Assembly (NCBI RefSeq): GCF_000428905.1
Contig: NZ_KE386815.1
Coordinates: 248,001-312,000, forward strand
Reading direction: 5' to 3'
DNA: 64,000 bases
DNA from: Brumicola pallidula DSM 14239 = ACAM 615
GTDB lineage: Bacteria; Pseudomonadota; Gammaproteobacteria; Enterobacterales; Alteromonadaceae
In this document: in pieces, positions 1 through 10,981 of the stretch
Layout of the letters: every line of letters starts with the position of its first letter
Numbering within the stretch: the stretch's first letter is position 1
Position numbers and translations under genes: made by a program
The notes under the pieces: generated by a model
What the model was told of the DNA's origin: nothing
What the model saw: only the letters and a program-made list of their open reading frames with translations
Database searches by the model: none

Positions 1-1
1 C

Positions 2-646
2 GCAGTTGATGCACTTGAGCGTCAAGATGTGAGACGTATTTTGTTAACCCGTCCTGCGGTAGAAGCGGGTGAGAAGCTAGGTTTCCTTCCCGGTGACTTA
101 GCACAAAAGGTCGACCCTTATTTACGTCCATTGTACGATGCCTTATTTGAAATGTTAGGCTTTGAAAAAGTTGAAAAGCTCATTGAGCGCAACGTAATTG
201 AAGTTGCACCATTAGCATACATGCGCGGTCGCACATTGAATGACGCTTTTATCATTCTCGATGAAAGTCAAAACACCACTGTAGAGCAAATGAAAATGTT
301 CTTAACACGCATTGGTTTTAACTCTCAAGCTGTAATTACCGGCGATATTACACAAATTGATTTGCCTAGAGGGGCGAAATCAGGCTTGCGTCACGCAATA
401 GAAGTATTAAGTGATGTTAACGATATTTCTTTTAATTTCTTTACTGCACAAGACGTTGTAAGACATCCAATTGTTGCCCGTATTGTACAAGCTTATGAAG
501 AATATGAAGCAAAAAAAGAAATTGAATTAGAGGCAAAGAAACAACTAAGAGAAGATCAAATTCGTCACTCTAGCAAACATATTGACGAGCAAGACTTACA
601 GCAAGCGCAGACAAGTAAACACCCTAGTAATGACGATCAGCGTTGA
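2..646 (+). CDS. ybeZ: PhoH-family ATPase YbeZ, 5' end outside the window
   Basis: PhoH-like P-loop ATPase that partners the endoribonuclease YbeY in RNA maturation. The reading frame is open from base 2, so the start codon and Walker A loop lie upstream of the window. The first visible residues ([20 protein letters not shown]) are the conserved middle of the PhoH domain. The Walker B region FIILDESQN and the following [20 protein letters not shown] are intact. The C-terminus is a charged Lys/Glu/Gln-rich tail. It overlaps the next gene, ybeY, by 17 bases, the usual ybeZ-ybeY-corC-lnt arrangement. In relatives miaB normally lies upstream. Confidence 0.95.
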   Translation, partial: AVDALERQDVRRILLTRPAVEAGEKLGFLPGDLAQKVDPYLRPLYDALFEMLGFEKVEKLIERNVIEVAPLAYMRGRTLNDAFIILDESQNTTVEQMKMFLTRIGFNSQAVITGDITQIDLPRGAKSGLRHAIEVLSDVNDISFNFFTAQDVVRHPIVARIVQAYEEYEAKKEIELEAKKQLREDQIRHSSKHIDEQDLQQAQTSKHPSNDDQR

Positions 647-1196
647 TTTACAAAGCGTGGTTGAGCGCGACAAGCTCATCCACGCTTTGCCCACAGTACA
701 GCAAATTGAAGAATGGCTAAACGCGACGATTAACGACCTACGCTCAAGGTCTTCGATGCAAAAGAATGCTGGATTAGCGGCCGATACAAACGCTGCCCAA
801 AGTAATCATATTACGCATAGCGAGATACAGAATATTCAGCAAACGGCGTTTGAAGTTACCTTTCGTATAGTAGATACAATTGAGTCCCGACAACTCAATT
901 CAGACTATAGAGAAAAAGATAAACCGACAAATGTGTTATCCTTCCTGTTCGACGCACCTGAGCATATTGATATGCCGTTTTTGGGTGACTTAGTCGTGTG
1001 TGCCGCTGTTGTCGAGCAAGAAGCTAAAGAACAAAACAAGCAAATTATTGACCATTGGGCGCATTTATGTATTCATGGTTTATTGCACTTGTTAGGTTAT
1101 GACCACATGCATGCAAGTGAAGCGCAAGAAATGGAAGGTATTGAAACCGCGATACTTGCCAAATTGAACATTGGCAACCCTTACCAATATAATTAA
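630..1196 (+). CDS. ybeY: Endoribonuclease YbeY
   Basis: Zinc-dependent endoribonuclease for 16S rRNA 3' maturation and 70S quality control. The metal motif [11 protein letters not shown] followed by an acidic helix (EAQEMEGIE) is seen near the C-terminus. [13 protein letters not shown] and LGDLVVC are the other family blocks. I chose ATG at 630, giving 188 residues, over an upstream in-frame TTG at 582, because MTISVDLQ is the typical N-terminus. At 188 residues it is about 30 longer than the E. coli protein (155). The extra length is a polar stretch rich in Asn, Gln and Ser at about residues 38-72, between helix 1 and the core. It overlaps ybeZ by 17 bases. Confidence 0.93.
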   Translation: MTISVDLQSVVERDKLIHALPTVQQIEEWLNATINDLRSRSSMQKNAGLAADTNAAQSNHITHSEIQNIQQTAFEVTFRIVDTIESRQLNSDYREKDKPTNVLSFLFDAPEHIDMPFLGDLVVCAAVVEQEAKEQNKQIIDHWAHLCIHGLLHLLGYDHMHASEAQEMEGIETAILAKLNIGNPYQYN

Positions 1197-1228
1197 TTAT
1201 AAAGTACTAGGAAATAAGCGAAAATATC

Positions 1229-2089
1229 ATGAGCGACGACAACCCACACTCTACCAGCGGTTCCTCAAATAGAAACTGGCTAAATCGCTTAGCCTATTCT
1301 TTTAAGGGGGAACCGAGAAGCAGAGAAGAACTTTCTGAAGTCATTTCAGACGCCGAACAGCGTGATCTAATAGACCCCCAAACCAAAGAAATGATTGAAG
1401 GGGTGATGACAGTTAGTGAAATCCGGGTCAGGGAAATTATGATCCCTAGAGCACAAATGGTCACTATCGATATTGAACAAGACGTTGAGCAATTCCTACC
1501 CATTATGCTCGACCATGCCCACTCCCGTTATCCAGTTATTTCCGAAGATAAAGACCACATTGAAGGCATTCTGCTAGCTAAAGACTTGCTCCCTTACGCG
1601 TTTCTGCCTAATAAAGAATTTAAACTAAAAGAAGTAGTGCGCCAAGCTATCATCGTACCGGAGAGCAAGCGCGTTGACGTTTTACTAAAAGAGTTTCGCC
1701 AACAGCGTTATCACATGGCCATCGTAGTGGATGAATATGGCGGTGTATCTGGTCTAGTTACCATCGAAGACATTTTGGAACTTATTGTCGGCGAGATTGA
1801 AGATGAATACGATGACGACATTAAGGAAACCGATGAAATTAGGCCATTGAATAAGCACACTTATTCTGTAAAGGCGCTAACCTCTGTCGAGGATTTTAAC
1901 CGCTTCTTTGAAACTAACCTAAATGAAGAGGAGTCCGATACTATTGGTGGTGTAGTGTTGCGCGCTTTTGGTCATATGCCCGGTACAGATGATGAAATTA
2001 CCATCGAAAATATAGGATTTAAGATCACCAACTCTGACAAACGCCGAATTATGCAACTGAAAGTGACACTACCAGATTCAGAGGATTAA
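1229..2089 (+). CDS. corC: CorC/YbeX HlyC-CorC family CBS-domain protein
   Basis: Cytoplasmic protein linked to magnesium and cobalt homeostasis and ribosome maturation. It has 286 residues. A CBS-domain pair (about residues 65-185) includes MIPRAQMVTID and MAIVVDEYGGVSGLVTIEDI. It is followed by the CorC_HlyC transporter-associated domain (about 200-280; DTIGGVVLRAFGHMPG). No membrane segment is seen, as expected for the short CorC form. A purine-rich stretch AGGAAATAAG precedes the ATG but is unusually distant (about 13 bases). The lnt start follows the stop by 9 bases, so they are cotranscribed. Confidence 0.95.
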   Translation: MSDDNPHSTSGSSNRNWLNRLAYSFKGEPRSREELSEVISDAEQRDLIDPQTKEMIEGVMTVSEIRVREIMIPRAQMVTIDIEQDVEQFLPIMLDHAHSRYPVISEDKDHIEGILLAKDLLPYAFLPNKEFKLKEVVRQAIIVPESKRVDVLLKEFRQQRYHMAIVVDEYGGVSGLVTIEDILELIVGEIEDEYDDDIKETDEIRPLNKHTYSVKALTSVEDFNRFFETNLNEEESDTIGGVVLRAFGHMPGTDDEITIENIGFKITNSDKRRIMQLKVTLPDSED

Positions 2090-2098
2090 CGCCTGAAC

Positions 2099-3628
2099 AT
2101 GTGGTTAAAAGGAATTTCACTTTTCATTTTGGGGGCAAGTTTAACGTTTGCTTTTGCCCCGTTTAATGCGTGGTGGATGCCTTTTATTGTTTTACCTATT
2201 TGGTTTTTTGTTCAAGTAAAACTCACCGAACACAGTTTTAAAATGGCGTGGTTTTTTAGTTTTGGCTATTTTGCTGCTGGTATAAGTTGGATACATGTCA
2301 GCATTGCAGACCATGGCGGTCTACCCTTAGTTGTCTCTATCGCCATGATGGCCGTTCTCTGTGGCTACCTTGCCCTATTTCCAGCTATCGCAATTTGGTT
2401 AACAAATCGCTATTTCGCAAAGCAATTTTGGCCTCTTTCTCTTCCTCTATTTTGGTTAGCCTTAGAGTTTGCACGTGCGCATTTTATGACTGGATTTCCT
2501 TGGTTATCGCTTGGTTATAGCCAGCTAAATGGACCGCTGGGTGGTTGGCTCCCAATTATTGGTGAAATTGGTGTTAGTGCAGTATTGATCTTAATAACGG
2601 TCAATCTAGGCTTAAGCCTAAAGTTAATACACGAGCATACATCTTGGCGTATCAACGGGCTTCAATCAATTAGTGTCGGCGTTATTTTTTGTGTCTCTGG
2701 TTTGGTATTAAATTTGATCAGTTGGACGCAGCCAAGCGGTGAAATAAAACGAGTCACTATGGTTCAGGGCAATATTGAACAAACCGTTAGATGGGTTCCT
2801 GAACAAGACCGCCCTACCATGCAAAAGTATTGGAATTTAACCAGTGATCATTGGGATTCTGATCTCATTATTTGGCCCGAAGCAGCTATTCCTAAGCTGG
2901 AAATTGCCGCTACTGAGTATCTTGAATTACTCGATAAAAAAGCAACACAAACCAATACTGCACTCATCACTGGCATTGTTGACGTTAATTATAGTACGCA
3001 AAAAATCTACAATAATTTAGTCAGTTTAGGAAATGATGAATTAGGCCAAAACTCAATCCCTTATGCATATGGACATAAAAACCGTTTCGCCAAACACCAT
3101 TTATTGCCAATTGGTGAATTTGTGCCATTTGAATCTATTCTACGAAAACTTGCCCCTATATTTGATCTGCCAATGTCCTCTTTTACCAGAGGTGATTATG
3201 TGCAAGCAAACTTAGTCGCGAATGGAATGAAACTCGCACCGGCCATTTGTTTTGAGATCGCTTTTCCTAATCAAATCAGAGCCAACCTAAATGACAATAC
3301 GGACGCCATTATAACCGTCAGTAATGATGCTTGGTTTGGTGATTCACATGGCCCACATCAACATTTAGAAATAGCACAAATACGCGCAAAAGAATTTGGA
3401 TTACCGGTATTACGCTCGACAAACACAGGCGTGACTGCATTTGTCGACCATCGCGGTATCATCAGTGCAATTGCCCCACAGTTTGAAGATACGGTATTAA
3501 CTCAAGACGTTATGCTGGTTACCGGAAAAACGCCGTATAGAGAGCTTGGAAACTGGCCTTCTTACCTGTTTTTCTTTGTTTTGTTCATCATTGGCGCTCT
3601 GCTTCAACGTAAAATACAGATACAGTAA
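2099..3628 (+). CDS. lnt: Apolipoprotein N-acyltransferase
   Basis: Inner-membrane enzyme that N-acylates the diacylglyceryl-cysteine of lipoproteins, the last maturation step before Lol export. It has 509 residues, the normal family length. About six membrane segments occupy the first 220 residues and one more lies at the C-terminus. The periplasmic nitrilase-type domain between them carries the Glu-Lys-Cys triad: E261 in WPEAAIP, K332 in FAKHHLLPIGEF and C384 in APAICFE. It starts 9 bases after corC. The window encodes several candidate substrates (BamE, YceB-like, three FlgO-like and a PHB-depolymerase-like lipoprotein). Confidence 0.96.
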   Translation: MWLKGISLFILGASLTFAFAPFNAWWMPFIVLPIWFFVQVKLTEHSFKMAWFFSFGYFAAGISWIHVSIADHGGLPLVVSIAMMAVLCGYLALFPAIAIWLTNRYFAKQFWPLSLPLFWLALEFARAHFMTGFPWLSLGYSQLNGPLGGWLPIIGEIGVSAVLILITVNLGLSLKLIHEHTSWRINGLQSISVGVIFCVSGLVLNLISWTQPSGEIKRVTMVQGNIEQTVRWVPEQDRPTMQKYWNLTSDHWDSDLIIWPEAAIPKLEIAATEYLELLDKKATQTNTALITGIVDVNYSTQKIYNNLVSLGNDELGQNSIPYAYGHKNRFAKHHLLPIGEFVPFESILRKLAPIFDLPMSSFTRGDYVQANLVANGMKLAPAICFEIAFPNQIRANLNDNTDAIITVSNDAWFGDSHGPHQHLEIAQIRAKEFGLPVLRSTNTGVTAFVDHRGIISAIAPQFEDTVLTQDVMLVTGKTPYRELGNWPSYLFFFVLFIIGALLQRKIQIQ

Positions 3629-3660
3629 GTTATTGTCGGTAAACAAGAACATAAGTCTGC

Positions 3661-3691
3661 TTGACACAAAATAATAAGAAATATGTATTAT
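3661..3691 (+). promoter_or_regulatory. Candidate sigma-70 promoter for the SulP gene
   Basis: A consensus TTGACA at 3661-3666 is followed by TATTAT at 3686-3691. The 19-base spacer is longer than ideal, so the -10 assignment is uncertain. It lies about 40 bases upstream of the transporter start, in the short gap after lnt. Confidence 0.4.
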
Positions 3692-3728
3692 CGGAGCGTA
3701 GATAATGCGTTGATTAAGGTGGTCAGTT

Positions 3729-5420
3729 TTGCAAATTTTCAATACTATTAATAAGAGCAATCTGCGCGGCGATATTCTGGGTGGCGTCACCGCAGCTATT
3801 GTTTCGCTTCCATTGGCATTAACCTTTGGTGTTGCATCCGGTGTCGGACCTGAGGCTGGTTTATACGGCGCAATAATTATCGGACTATTCGCGGCCTTGT
3901 TTGGTGGCACACCTACCTTAATATCAGAACCTACCGGACCGATGACCGTCATTATGGCAGCTGTTGTTACTACACTGGTTGCCGATAATCCTGATAACGG
4001 CTTAGCAATGGCATTCACTGTGGTCATGATCGCCGGTTTTACCCAAATTATCTTTGGTGTTATGAAACTGGGTAAATACATAACCATGATGCCATACAGC
4101 GTTATTAGCGGATTTATGTCTGGTATCGGCTGTATTTTAATCGTAATGCAACTCGCTCCGGCTTTGGGATCGGCTGCGCCTACTGGCGGCGTAATGGGCA
4201 CGCTGACTTCACTGCCTGAGATTATTAAAAATATCAGCTTTACTGAATTTGGTATGGCAATCGCGACTATTTTGATCCTCTTTTTAACCCCTAAAAAGCT
4301 CAAAAATATTGTGCCTCCCCAACTCATTGCATTGATTATGATATCGCTTATTTCGGTCTTGTTCTTTCAAACCGTGGATATCAGGAGGATCGGTGAAATA
4401 AACGTGAGCGTACCTTCTATTATTTTTCCTGAGTTTACGTCAGATCAAATTAGAACCATGATCCTCGATGGTATTGTGCTTGGTATGCTCGGCTGTATCG
4501 ATTCAATGCTAACGTCTGTCATTGCAGATAATCTGACACGCAGCGAGCACAAGTCAGATAAAGAACTCATAGGCCAAGGTATAGGTAATATGATGTCGGG
4601 ATTATTAGGCGGTTTACCTGGCGCAGGCGCAACCATGGGAACCGTGGTTAATATTCAAGCTGGAGCCAAAACTGCACTCTCGGGCTTGATCCGTGTTTTC
4701 GTCTTGATGGTTGCTATTTTCGGTGCTTCTGGGTTAATTTCTGTCATCCCTATCGCGGTATTAGCAGGTATCGCAGTCAAAGTCGGTATCGATATACTCG
4801 ATTGGAGCTTTATCAAACGTGCTCACAAGGTTTCTAAGCAATCTTCGTTAATAATGTATGCAGTTTTATTACTGACGGTATTTGTCGATCTGGTGGTTGC
4901 CGTAGGCATTGGTGTTTTCATTGCTAATATCATTACAATTGAAAAACTCAGCGCCTCTCAGGCTAAAAATATAAAAGCGATTAGTGATGTTGACGGGCGC
5001 TTACCGCTGACAATTGAACAACGAGAATTACTCAATAAAGCCAATGGTCAGATTTTATTTTTCTATTTAAGTGGCACCATGATATTTGGTGTATCAAAAG
5101 CATTGTCGCGAGAACTCAGTAGCATGACCGAACATAAAGTAATTATTATCGATTTAAGCGATGTTTCGTTCCTTGACGACACTATTGCTCTGGCAATTGA
5201 AAACTTAATAAAAGATGCAAACCAGCTGGATAAACATATCCTCATGTTAGTCAAACAACCGAGTTCGAAGAAAAAATTTCAGAAAATGGGTTTTACTGAA
5301 ATTTTACCGCCGGATGCATTCGTAAATAATCGTACTGAGGCATTAACTAAGGCTACTGATTGGTTGCACGCTCAAGGATCAGTAAAAGACTCATCAAACG
5401 AAAACAAACTAAGTAATTAG
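3729..5420 (+). CDS. SulP family anion transporter with STAS domain
   Basis: Inner-membrane anion permease of the SulP (SLC26) family, 563 residues. Substrates in the family include sulfate, bicarbonate and dicarboxylates, and the sequence does not decide between them. The N-terminal signature is visible (residues about 10-70: GDILGGVTAAIVSLPLALTF, GLYGAIIIGLFAALFGGTP, EPTGPMTVIMA), with 10-12 membrane segments to about residue 410. A cytoplasmic STAS domain follows at about 440-550 (HKVIIIDLSDVSFLDDTIAL). The start is TTG at 3729, preceded by AAGGTGG at a suitable distance; no upstream ATG fits. It is convergent with greA. A bicarbonate role is possible given the neighbouring carbamoyl-phosphate synthetase, but this is only inference. 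Confidence 0.9.
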   Translation: MQIFNTINKSNLRGDILGGVTAAIVSLPLALTFGVASGVGPEAGLYGAIIIGLFAALFGGTPTLISEPTGPMTVIMAAVVTTLVADNPDNGLAMAFTVVMIAGFTQIIFGVMKLGKYITMMPYSVISGFMSGIGCILIVMQLAPALGSAAPTGGVMGTLTSLPEIIKNISFTEFGMAIATILILFLTPKKLKNIVPPQLIALIMISLISVLFFQTVDIRRIGEINVSVPSIIFPEFTSDQIRTMILDGIVLGMLGCIDSMLTSVIADNLTRSEHKSDKELIGQGIGNMMSGLLGGLPGAGATMGTVVNIQAGAKTALSGLIRVFVLMVAIFGASGLISVIPIAVLAGIAVKVGIDILDWSFIKRAHKVSKQSSLIMYAVLLLTVFVDLVVAVGIGVFIANIITIEKLSASQAKNIKAISDVDGRLPLTIEQRELLNKANGQILFFYLSGTMIFGVSKALSRELSSMTEHKVIIIDLSDVSFLDDTIALAIENLIKDANQLDKHILMLVKQPSSKKKFQKMGFTEILPPDAFVNNRTEALTKATDWLHAQGSVKDSSNENKLSN

Positions 5421-5463
5421 CACTTACGTTGACGGCAATCAATTTAGACTTGCTATATTAAGA

Positions 5464-5492
5464 AGGTAAGTTGGTATAAGACCAACTCACCT
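5464..5492. terminator. Hairpin between convergent SulP gene and greA
   Basis: The stem AGGTaAGTTGGT (5464-5475) pairs with ACCAACTcACCT (5481-5492) around a 5-base loop with one internal mismatch. It sits midway between two converging 3' ends. The T-tract is poor on both strands, so it may act as a processing or weak termination hairpin. Confidence 0.5.
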
Positions 5493-5525
5493 GTATTTGC
5501 TCAGGACATGGAAGATAGTTGGAAA

Positions 5526-6002
5526 CTAGATGTACTTCACGTCAATAATTTCAAATTCAACTTTGCCAGCTGGGGTTTGAATATTAACCACGTCATCAGC
5601 CATTTTACCAATAAAACCTCTAGCAATCGGTGAATTCACTGAAATAAGTAGCCTCTTGATATCTGACTCGTCATCACCAACAATTTTGTAGGTGATTTCT
5701 TCTTCTGTTTTGCAATTCATTACGGTAACCGTTGTACCAAATATGACTTTGCCGTTATTTGTTATTTTAGTAACGTCAATAATTTGCGCGTTCGACAATT
5801 TACCTTCAATATCTTGAATACGTCCTTCACAAAAGCTTTGCTGATCACGCGCAGCATGATATTCAGCGTTTTCTTTCAAATCGCCATGTTCACGAGCCGT
5901 GGCAATCGATTTAATGATTTCTGGACGCTTCACGGTTTTTAACTCAAGTAATTCTTTTTGTAGCATTTGGGCGCCATGCGCAGTCATGGGATATGTAGTC
6001 AT
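5526..6002 (-). CDS. greA: Transcription elongation factor GreA
   Basis: Cleavage factor that rescues backtracked RNA polymerase through the secondary channel. It has 158 residues, the exact family length. The N-terminal coiled coil (about residues 1-75; [20 protein letters not shown]) carries the acidic tip residues, and the C-terminal FKBP-like domain ends with [11 protein letters not shown]. It lies downstream of carAB on the same strand, an order found in many gammaproteobacteria (dapB-carA-carB-greA). A terminator hairpin after carB (6110-6133) suggests it has its own promoter. Confidence 0.97.
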   Translation of the reverse strand: MTTYPMTAHGAQMLQKELLELKTVKRPEIIKSIATAREHGDLKENAEYHAARDQQSFCEGRIQDIEGKLSNAQIIDVTKITNNGKVIFGTTVTVMNCKTEEEITYKIVGDDESDIKRLLISVNSPIARGFIGKMADDVVNIQTPAGKVEFEIIDVKYI

Positions 6003-6109
6003 CTATCTACTCTTTAATTTGTTTTTATTATCTGAAACGGAAAGAATGAAGCTAATATTTTTATAGCAGCAAGCCCTACAAGATGGTTTCAGCTGTCCAT
6101 ACTAGACAA

Positions 6110-6133
6110 AAATGCGCCATCTAAGGCGCATTT
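6110..6133 (-). terminator. Rho-independent terminator after carB
   Basis: AAATGCGCC (6110-6118) and GGCGCATTT (6125-6133) form a perfect 9-bp stem with a 6-base loop. On the minus strand the stem runs into a short T run. It separates carAB from greA. Confidence 0.75.
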
Positions 6134-6221
6134 CATTTTCAATCATTATATTGATTATATACTATTTTTGAATTGACTAAAGCCCGATAATTGACTTCAA
6201 CACAATTTTAGTCAAGTTCTT

Positions 6222-9200
6222 TTAAGCGTTCAATCGCTTGTGCAGCTCTTGAACCGAGGTCACATTAGTCTTCGCGTCAGCAGTCCTAGCTCTAATTGTT
6301 GCAAAAGCAGCATTGATTGTCGTAGTGTAGCTGGTTTTACTAAGTAAAGCTTCACGTCGTATATAAACAGAATCGTTTATTGCCTGTCTACCTTCTGTGG
6401 TGTTTACAACGTAGCAATATTCACCATTCTTAATAGCATCTACAATGTTTGGACGACCTTCCGATAACTTGTTTACCGTGCCGCATACAACACCATGTTC
6501 GCCTAAGAACTGAGCCGTACCTTTGGTTGCTTCTACAGTAAAGCCTTGCTCTAGCATTTCTTTTGCCAATCCAATTAAGCGTTGCTTATCATTATTACGA
6601 ACTGATAACAGTACTTTACCTTCAACAGGCAGCGGTGCCGACGCACCTAAGTTGGCTTTAGCATAAGCTTCATCGAAACCATCACCAACGCCCATAACTT
6701 CGCCTGTTGACCGCATCTCAGGTCCTAATAGTGGGTCAACGCCTTGGAACTTGGCAAAAGGCAATACCACCTCTTTTACTGAGAAGTAAGGAGGAATAAT
6801 TTCTTTGGTAAAGTTTTGTTTAGCCAAGCTCGTGCCAGCCATCACTCTCGCTGCAATTTTAGCTATCGGAGCACCCGTTGCTTTTGACACAAAAGGCACG
6901 GTTCTAGCTGCTCTTGGGTTTACTTCAATTAAGTAAACTTCATTGTCTTTTACTGCAAATTGAGTATTCATTAAGCCAACGACTTCAAGTTCTAAAGCCA
7001 TTTGCGTCACTTGCTTGCGCATCACATCCTGAATTTCATTAGATAGGGTATAAGGAGGTAGGCTGCATGCTGAATCTCCTGAATGCACACCAGCTTGCTC
7101 AATATGTTCCATAATCCCGCAAATGACCACTTGCTCACCATCACAGATTGCGTCTACATCGACCTCAATAGCGTCATCCAAGAAACGATCAAGCAATACA
7201 GGGCTGTCATTTGAGACTTTCACTGCTTCATTCAGATAACGACGCAGATCTTGCAGGTCATATACGATTTCCATCGCACGACCACCTAATACATAAGACG
7301 GGCGCACAACCAATGGAAAACCAATGATCTCAGCTTGAGTTAGAGCCTCTTCCATGTTACTCACTGTCGAGTTAGCCGGCTGTTTCAAACCTAGCTTGTT
7401 GACCATATGCTGGAAGCGTTCACGATCCTCAGCACGGTCAATTGCATCCGGTGATGTACCAATAATAGGCACCCCATTCTCTTTCAATGCGCGCGCTAAC
7501 TTAAGCGGAGTTTGACCACCATACTGAACAATAACGCCTACTGGCTTTTCAACACGCACAATCTCTAGTACGTCTTCCAATGTTACTGGCTCAAAGTATA
7601 AACGGTCCGATGTATCGTAATCGGTTGAAACAGTTTCCGGGTTACAATTAACCATGATCGTTTCATAGCCATCTTCGCGCATAGCTAATGCCGCATGAAC
7701 ACAACAATAATCAAATTCAATGCCTTGACCTATGCGGTTTGGACCGCCACCAAGTACCATTATTTTATCTCTATCAGAGGGATTCGACTCGCACTCTTCA
7801 TCATAGGTACTATACATATATGCGGTTGATGTGCTGAATTCGGCCGCACAGGTATCAACGCGTTTATAAACTGGGAATACATCGAATTTTTTGCGCATAT
7901 CACGCACATCATCTTCAGCCACATTGGTTAACTCTGCTAATCTTGCGTCAGCAAAACCTTTGCGCTTGAGTGTTCTCATCAAGTTTTTGTCAATTTCTGA
8001 TAAACCAATGCGCTCGACGAGTTGTTCTAATTGCACAATTTCTTCAATTTGCACTAAGTACCAACGGTCAATATTAGTAAGTGTATTAACTTCATCTACT
8101 GACATGCCCATTCTGAACGCATCACCAATATACCAAATGCGTTCAGCGCCCGGTTCACGAAGTTCGTAAATCAACTTGTTTTTAGCTTCTGGATCGTTCA
8201 AGTCAAGAATTGGGTTTAATCCAGAAACCCCAACTTCAAGTCCACGCAAGGCTTTTTGAAGCGATTCTTGCATGTTGCGGCCAATTGCCATTACTTCACC
8301 GACCGACTTCATTTGAGTTGTTAGGCGATCGTTAGCGCCGGCGAATTTTTCAAAGTTAAAACGAGGGATTTTAGTCACAACATAATCAATGGCTGGCTCG
8401 AACGAAGCTGGTGTTAAACCACCTGTAATATCATTTGCCAACTCATCTAATGTATAACCAATTGCAAGTTTTGCCGCAATCTTAGCAATTGGAAAACCGG
8501 TCGCTTTGGACGCCAATGCCGATGAACGAGATACGCGTGGGTTCATTTCAATGATGACCATGCGCCCTGTCTCTGGACAAATTCCGAATTGCACGTTTGA
8601 ACCACCGGTTTCCACGCCAATTTCACGCAATACCGCCATGGCCGCATTACGCATAATTTGATATTCTTTGTCGGTTAGCGTTTGTGCTGGTGCTACCGTA
8701 ATTGAGTCACCAGTATGCACACCCATCGGATCGAAGTTTTCAATGGTACAAACAATGATGCAGTTATCTGCTTTATCGCGCACCACTTCCATTTCATATT
8801 CTTTCCAGCCGATTAATGATTCATCAATAAGCAGCTCTGTGGTCGGCGATAAATCAAGGCCGCGAGTACAAATTTCAGTGAATTCATCTTTGTTGTAGGC
8901 AATACCGCCGCCGCTTCCGCCCATGGTGAATGAAGGACGAATTATGCATGGAAAGCCGATGCGGGTCGATACGTCATATGCCTGCTCCAAACTATGTGCT
9001 ATTTCAGCTCTTGGACATTCTAAACCAATCGACTTCATTGCCTTATCGAAACGTTCTCGGTCTTCTGCTTTGTCGATAGCATCTGCAGATGCGCCAATTA
9101 ACTCAACGTTGAACTCGTCCAATACGCCGTATTTGTTTAAGTCCAAGGCACAGTTTAGTGCTGTTTGACCACCCATAGTGGGTAATATGGCATCCGGTCG

Positions 9201-9443
9201 TTCTTTCGCAATGATGTTGCGCACAACTTCCCAATGAATTGGCTCAATGTATGTCGCATCAGCCATATCTGGGTCTGTCATAATCGTGGCTGGGTTAGAG
9301 TTAACCAGAATAACTCGATAACCTTCTTCACGTAATGCTTTGCAAGCTTGCGCGCCGGAATAATCAAACTCACAAGCTTGACCGATCACAATAGGTCCAG
9401 CACCAAGAATTAAGATACTCTTGAGGTCGGTACGTTTTGGCAT
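6222..9443 (-). CDS. carB: Carbamoyl-phosphate synthase large subunit
   Basis: Makes carbamoyl phosphate from ammonia, bicarbonate and two ATP for arginine and pyrimidine synthesis. It has 1073 residues, the normal length. Two homologous ATP-grasp halves are seen, starting at [20 protein letters not shown] and again at [19 protein letters not shown] near residue 555. They are joined by the oligomerisation domain and followed by the C-terminal MGS-like allosteric domain (about 935-1073). An AGGAAA ribosome-binding site precedes the ATG. It starts 14 bases after carA. Confidence 0.98.
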   Translation of the reverse strand: MPKRTDLKSILILGAGPIVIGQACEFDYSGAQACKALREEGYRVILVNSNPATIMTDPDMADATYIEPIHWEVVRNIIAKERPDAILPTMGGQTALNCALDLNKYGVLDEFNVELIGASADAIDKAEDRERFDKAMKSIGLECPRAEIAHSLEQAYDVSTRIGFPCIIRPSFTMGGSGGGIAYNKDEFTEICTRGLDLSPTTELLIDESLIGWKEYEMEVVRDKADNCIIVCTIENFDPMGVHTGDSITVAPAQTLTDKEYQIMRNAAMAVLREIGVETGGSNVQFGICPETGRMVIIEMNPRVSRSSALASKATGFPIAKIAAKLAIGYTLDELANDITGGLTPASFEPAIDYVVTKIPRFNFEKFAGANDRLTTQMKSVGEVMAIGRNMQESLQKALRGLEVGVSGLNPILDLNDPEAKNKLIYELREPGAERIWYIGDAFRMGMSVDEVNTLTNIDRWYLVQIEEIVQLEQLVERIGLSEIDKNLMRTLKRKGFADARLAELTNVAEDDVRDMRKKFDVFPVYKRVDTCAAEFSTSTAYMYSTYDEECESNPSDRDKIMVLGGGPNRIGQGIEFDYCCVHAALAMREDGYETIMVNCNPETVSTDYDTSDRLYFEPVTLEDVLEIVRVEKPVGVIVQYGGQTPLKLARALKENGVPIIGTSPDAIDRAEDRERFQHMVNKLGLKQPANSTVSNMEEALTQAEIIGFPLVVRPSYVLGGRAMEIVYDLQDLRRYLNEAVKVSNDSPVLLDRFLDDAIEVDVDAICDGEQVVICGIMEHIEQAGVHSGDSACSLPPYTLSNEIQDVMRKQVTQMALELEVVGLMNTQFAVKDNEVYLIEVNPRAARTVPFVSKATGAPIAKIAARVMAGTSLAKQNFTKEIIPPYFSVKEVVLPFAKFQGVDPLLGPEMRSTGEVMGVGDGFDEAYAKANLGASAPLPVEGKVLLSVRNNDKQRLIGLAKEMLEQGFTVEATKGTAQFLGEHGVVCGTVNKLSEGRPNIVDAIKNGEYCYVVNTTEGRQAINDSVYIRREALLSKTSYTTTINAAFATIRARTADAKTNVTSVQELHKRLNA

Positions 9444-9457
9444 AGTCTAATTTCCTA

Positions 9458-10600
9458 CTATTTAGCTTGTTTTTGAGACTGAACGATTTGTTCAATAAAT
9501 TTGTCGAATAACGGCGCTGCATCGTGCGGACCAGGACTTGCTTCAGGGTGACCTTGGAAGCTGAACGCAGGTTTATCTATACGCTCAATACCTTGTAACG
9601 ACTTGTCGAATAAAGACACGTGAGTGACTTTCAGGTTATCTGGTAGCGATGACTCATCAACTGCAAATCCGTGATTTTGGCTCGTTATCATGACCACGTT
9701 ACGTGCTAAATCCTTGACTGGATGGTTTGCACCGTGATGTCCAAATTTCATTTTTTGTGTTTTTGCACCACTCGCTATTGCGAGTAGTTGATGGCCAAGA
9801 CAAATACCAAAAATTGGAATCGATTTATCCAAAAATACTTTAATCGCTTCAATTGCATATGCACAAGGTTCTGGATCGCCCGGACCGTTGGATAAGAAAA
9901 TACCGTCTGGATTGAGCGCTAACACGTCTTTTGCAGAGGTTTGCGCAGGCACCAAGGTGAGTTTACAACCGCGGTCTACTAACATTCTCAGAATGTTATT
10001 TTTCGCACCAAAATCATAAGCAACAACGTGATAAGGCAGATTTTGCTTGTTGATATCATAACCTTTACCAAGCTGCCATGAGCCATCGGTCCATGTTGTT
10101 GGTTCTGCTCTCGATACGACTTTAGCTAAATCCATTCCTTTTAATCCAGGAAAGGCCTTCGCAGCAGCCAAAGCTTGCTCTTGTGTTAACGCATCAGCAG
10201 TCACAATACAGCCGCGTTGAGCGCCTTTGTCACGTAAGATGCGGGTCAGACGTCGCGTATCGATATCAGCTATAGCAACGATATTACTGGCAACGAGGTA
10301 GTCAGAAAGAGATTGTTCGCTTCTAAAACTGCTAGCGATAATAGGAAGGTCTCGGATTATTAGGCCTTTAGCCCGTATTTTATCGGATTCAACATCTTCA
10401 GAGTTTATGCCGGTGTTACCAATGTGAGGATATGTGAGTGTGATGATTTGTTCAGCGTATGATGGATCGGTAAGAATTTCTTGATAACCGGTCATTGATG
10501 TATTGAAGACGACCTCTCCAACACTATGGCCCGCACAACCTATAGCTGTACCATTGAAAACAGAACCATCTTCTAGCACTAAAAGAGCAGAAATAGCCAA
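9458..10600 (-). CDS. carA: Carbamoyl-phosphate synthase small subunit (glutaminase)
   Basis: Glutamine amidotransferase subunit that feeds ammonia to CarB, 380 residues. The N-terminal CPSase_sm domain is seen (residues 1-135; [17 protein letters not shown]). The class I GATase domain follows, with the nucleophile Cys in GICLGHQLL and the His/Glu pair in [14 protein letters not shown]. The start codon is TTG at 10600, directly after a strong AGGAGGTTGAC ribosome-binding site. The gene leads the carAB operon. Confidence 0.97.
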   Translation of the reverse strand: MAISALLVLEDGSVFNGTAIGCAGHSVGEVVFNTSMTGYQEILTDPSYAEQIITLTYPHIGNTGINSEDVESDKIRAKGLIIRDLPIIASSFRSEQSLSDYLVASNIVAIADIDTRRLTRILRDKGAQRGCIVTADALTQEQALAAAKAFPGLKGMDLAKVVSRAEPTTWTDGSWQLGKGYDINKQNLPYHVVAYDFGAKNNILRMLVDRGCKLTLVPAQTSAKDVLALNPDGIFLSNGPGDPEPCAYAIEAIKVFLDKSIPIFGICLGHQLLAIASGAKTQKMKFGHHGANHPVKDLARNVVMITSQNHGFAVDESSLPDNLKVTHVSLFDKSLQGIERIDKPAFSFQGHPEASPGPHDAAPLFDKFIEQIVQSQKQAK

Positions 10601-10981
10601 GTCAACCTCCTAAAATTAAAGGTAACAAGGGAAATACAAGCGAAACGCTAATATTTCCGAAAAATACATAAAAAGCGGTACACAACAGCCTTTTAAGTAG
10701 CTTCTTCGCGAATCTTCACATTTTCAACACATGAGCGCCAGCTCAATCATATGGCTTTTCTTGCCAAAGATCCATGCTTGCGCGTAGAGCGAAATTGCAA
10801 GTTTGTGGCAAATTCCGCTGAGTATATATTAATGCTAGTAAATGATCTATTTGTTTCTTAAATTAAAGTAGGAAATAAGGAAAACAAGCACTAAGGTAAA
10901 TTCTGACCACGAACGCGTCAAAAAGCACAGATAACAAAATATATATATCGCTGGTAAGTGCTTTTATAAGTTAATTTTAAG
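10601..10981. other. Upstream region of carA; no gene seen
   Basis: This 381-base stretch between dapB and carA carries the carA ribosome-binding site at its carA end. A minus-strand TATACT (10821-10826) is a candidate -10 with a weak -35, which would leave a leader of about 200 bases. No convincing ORF, arginine or pyrimidine attenuator, or terminator for dapB could be identified by eye. Confidence 0.4.
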
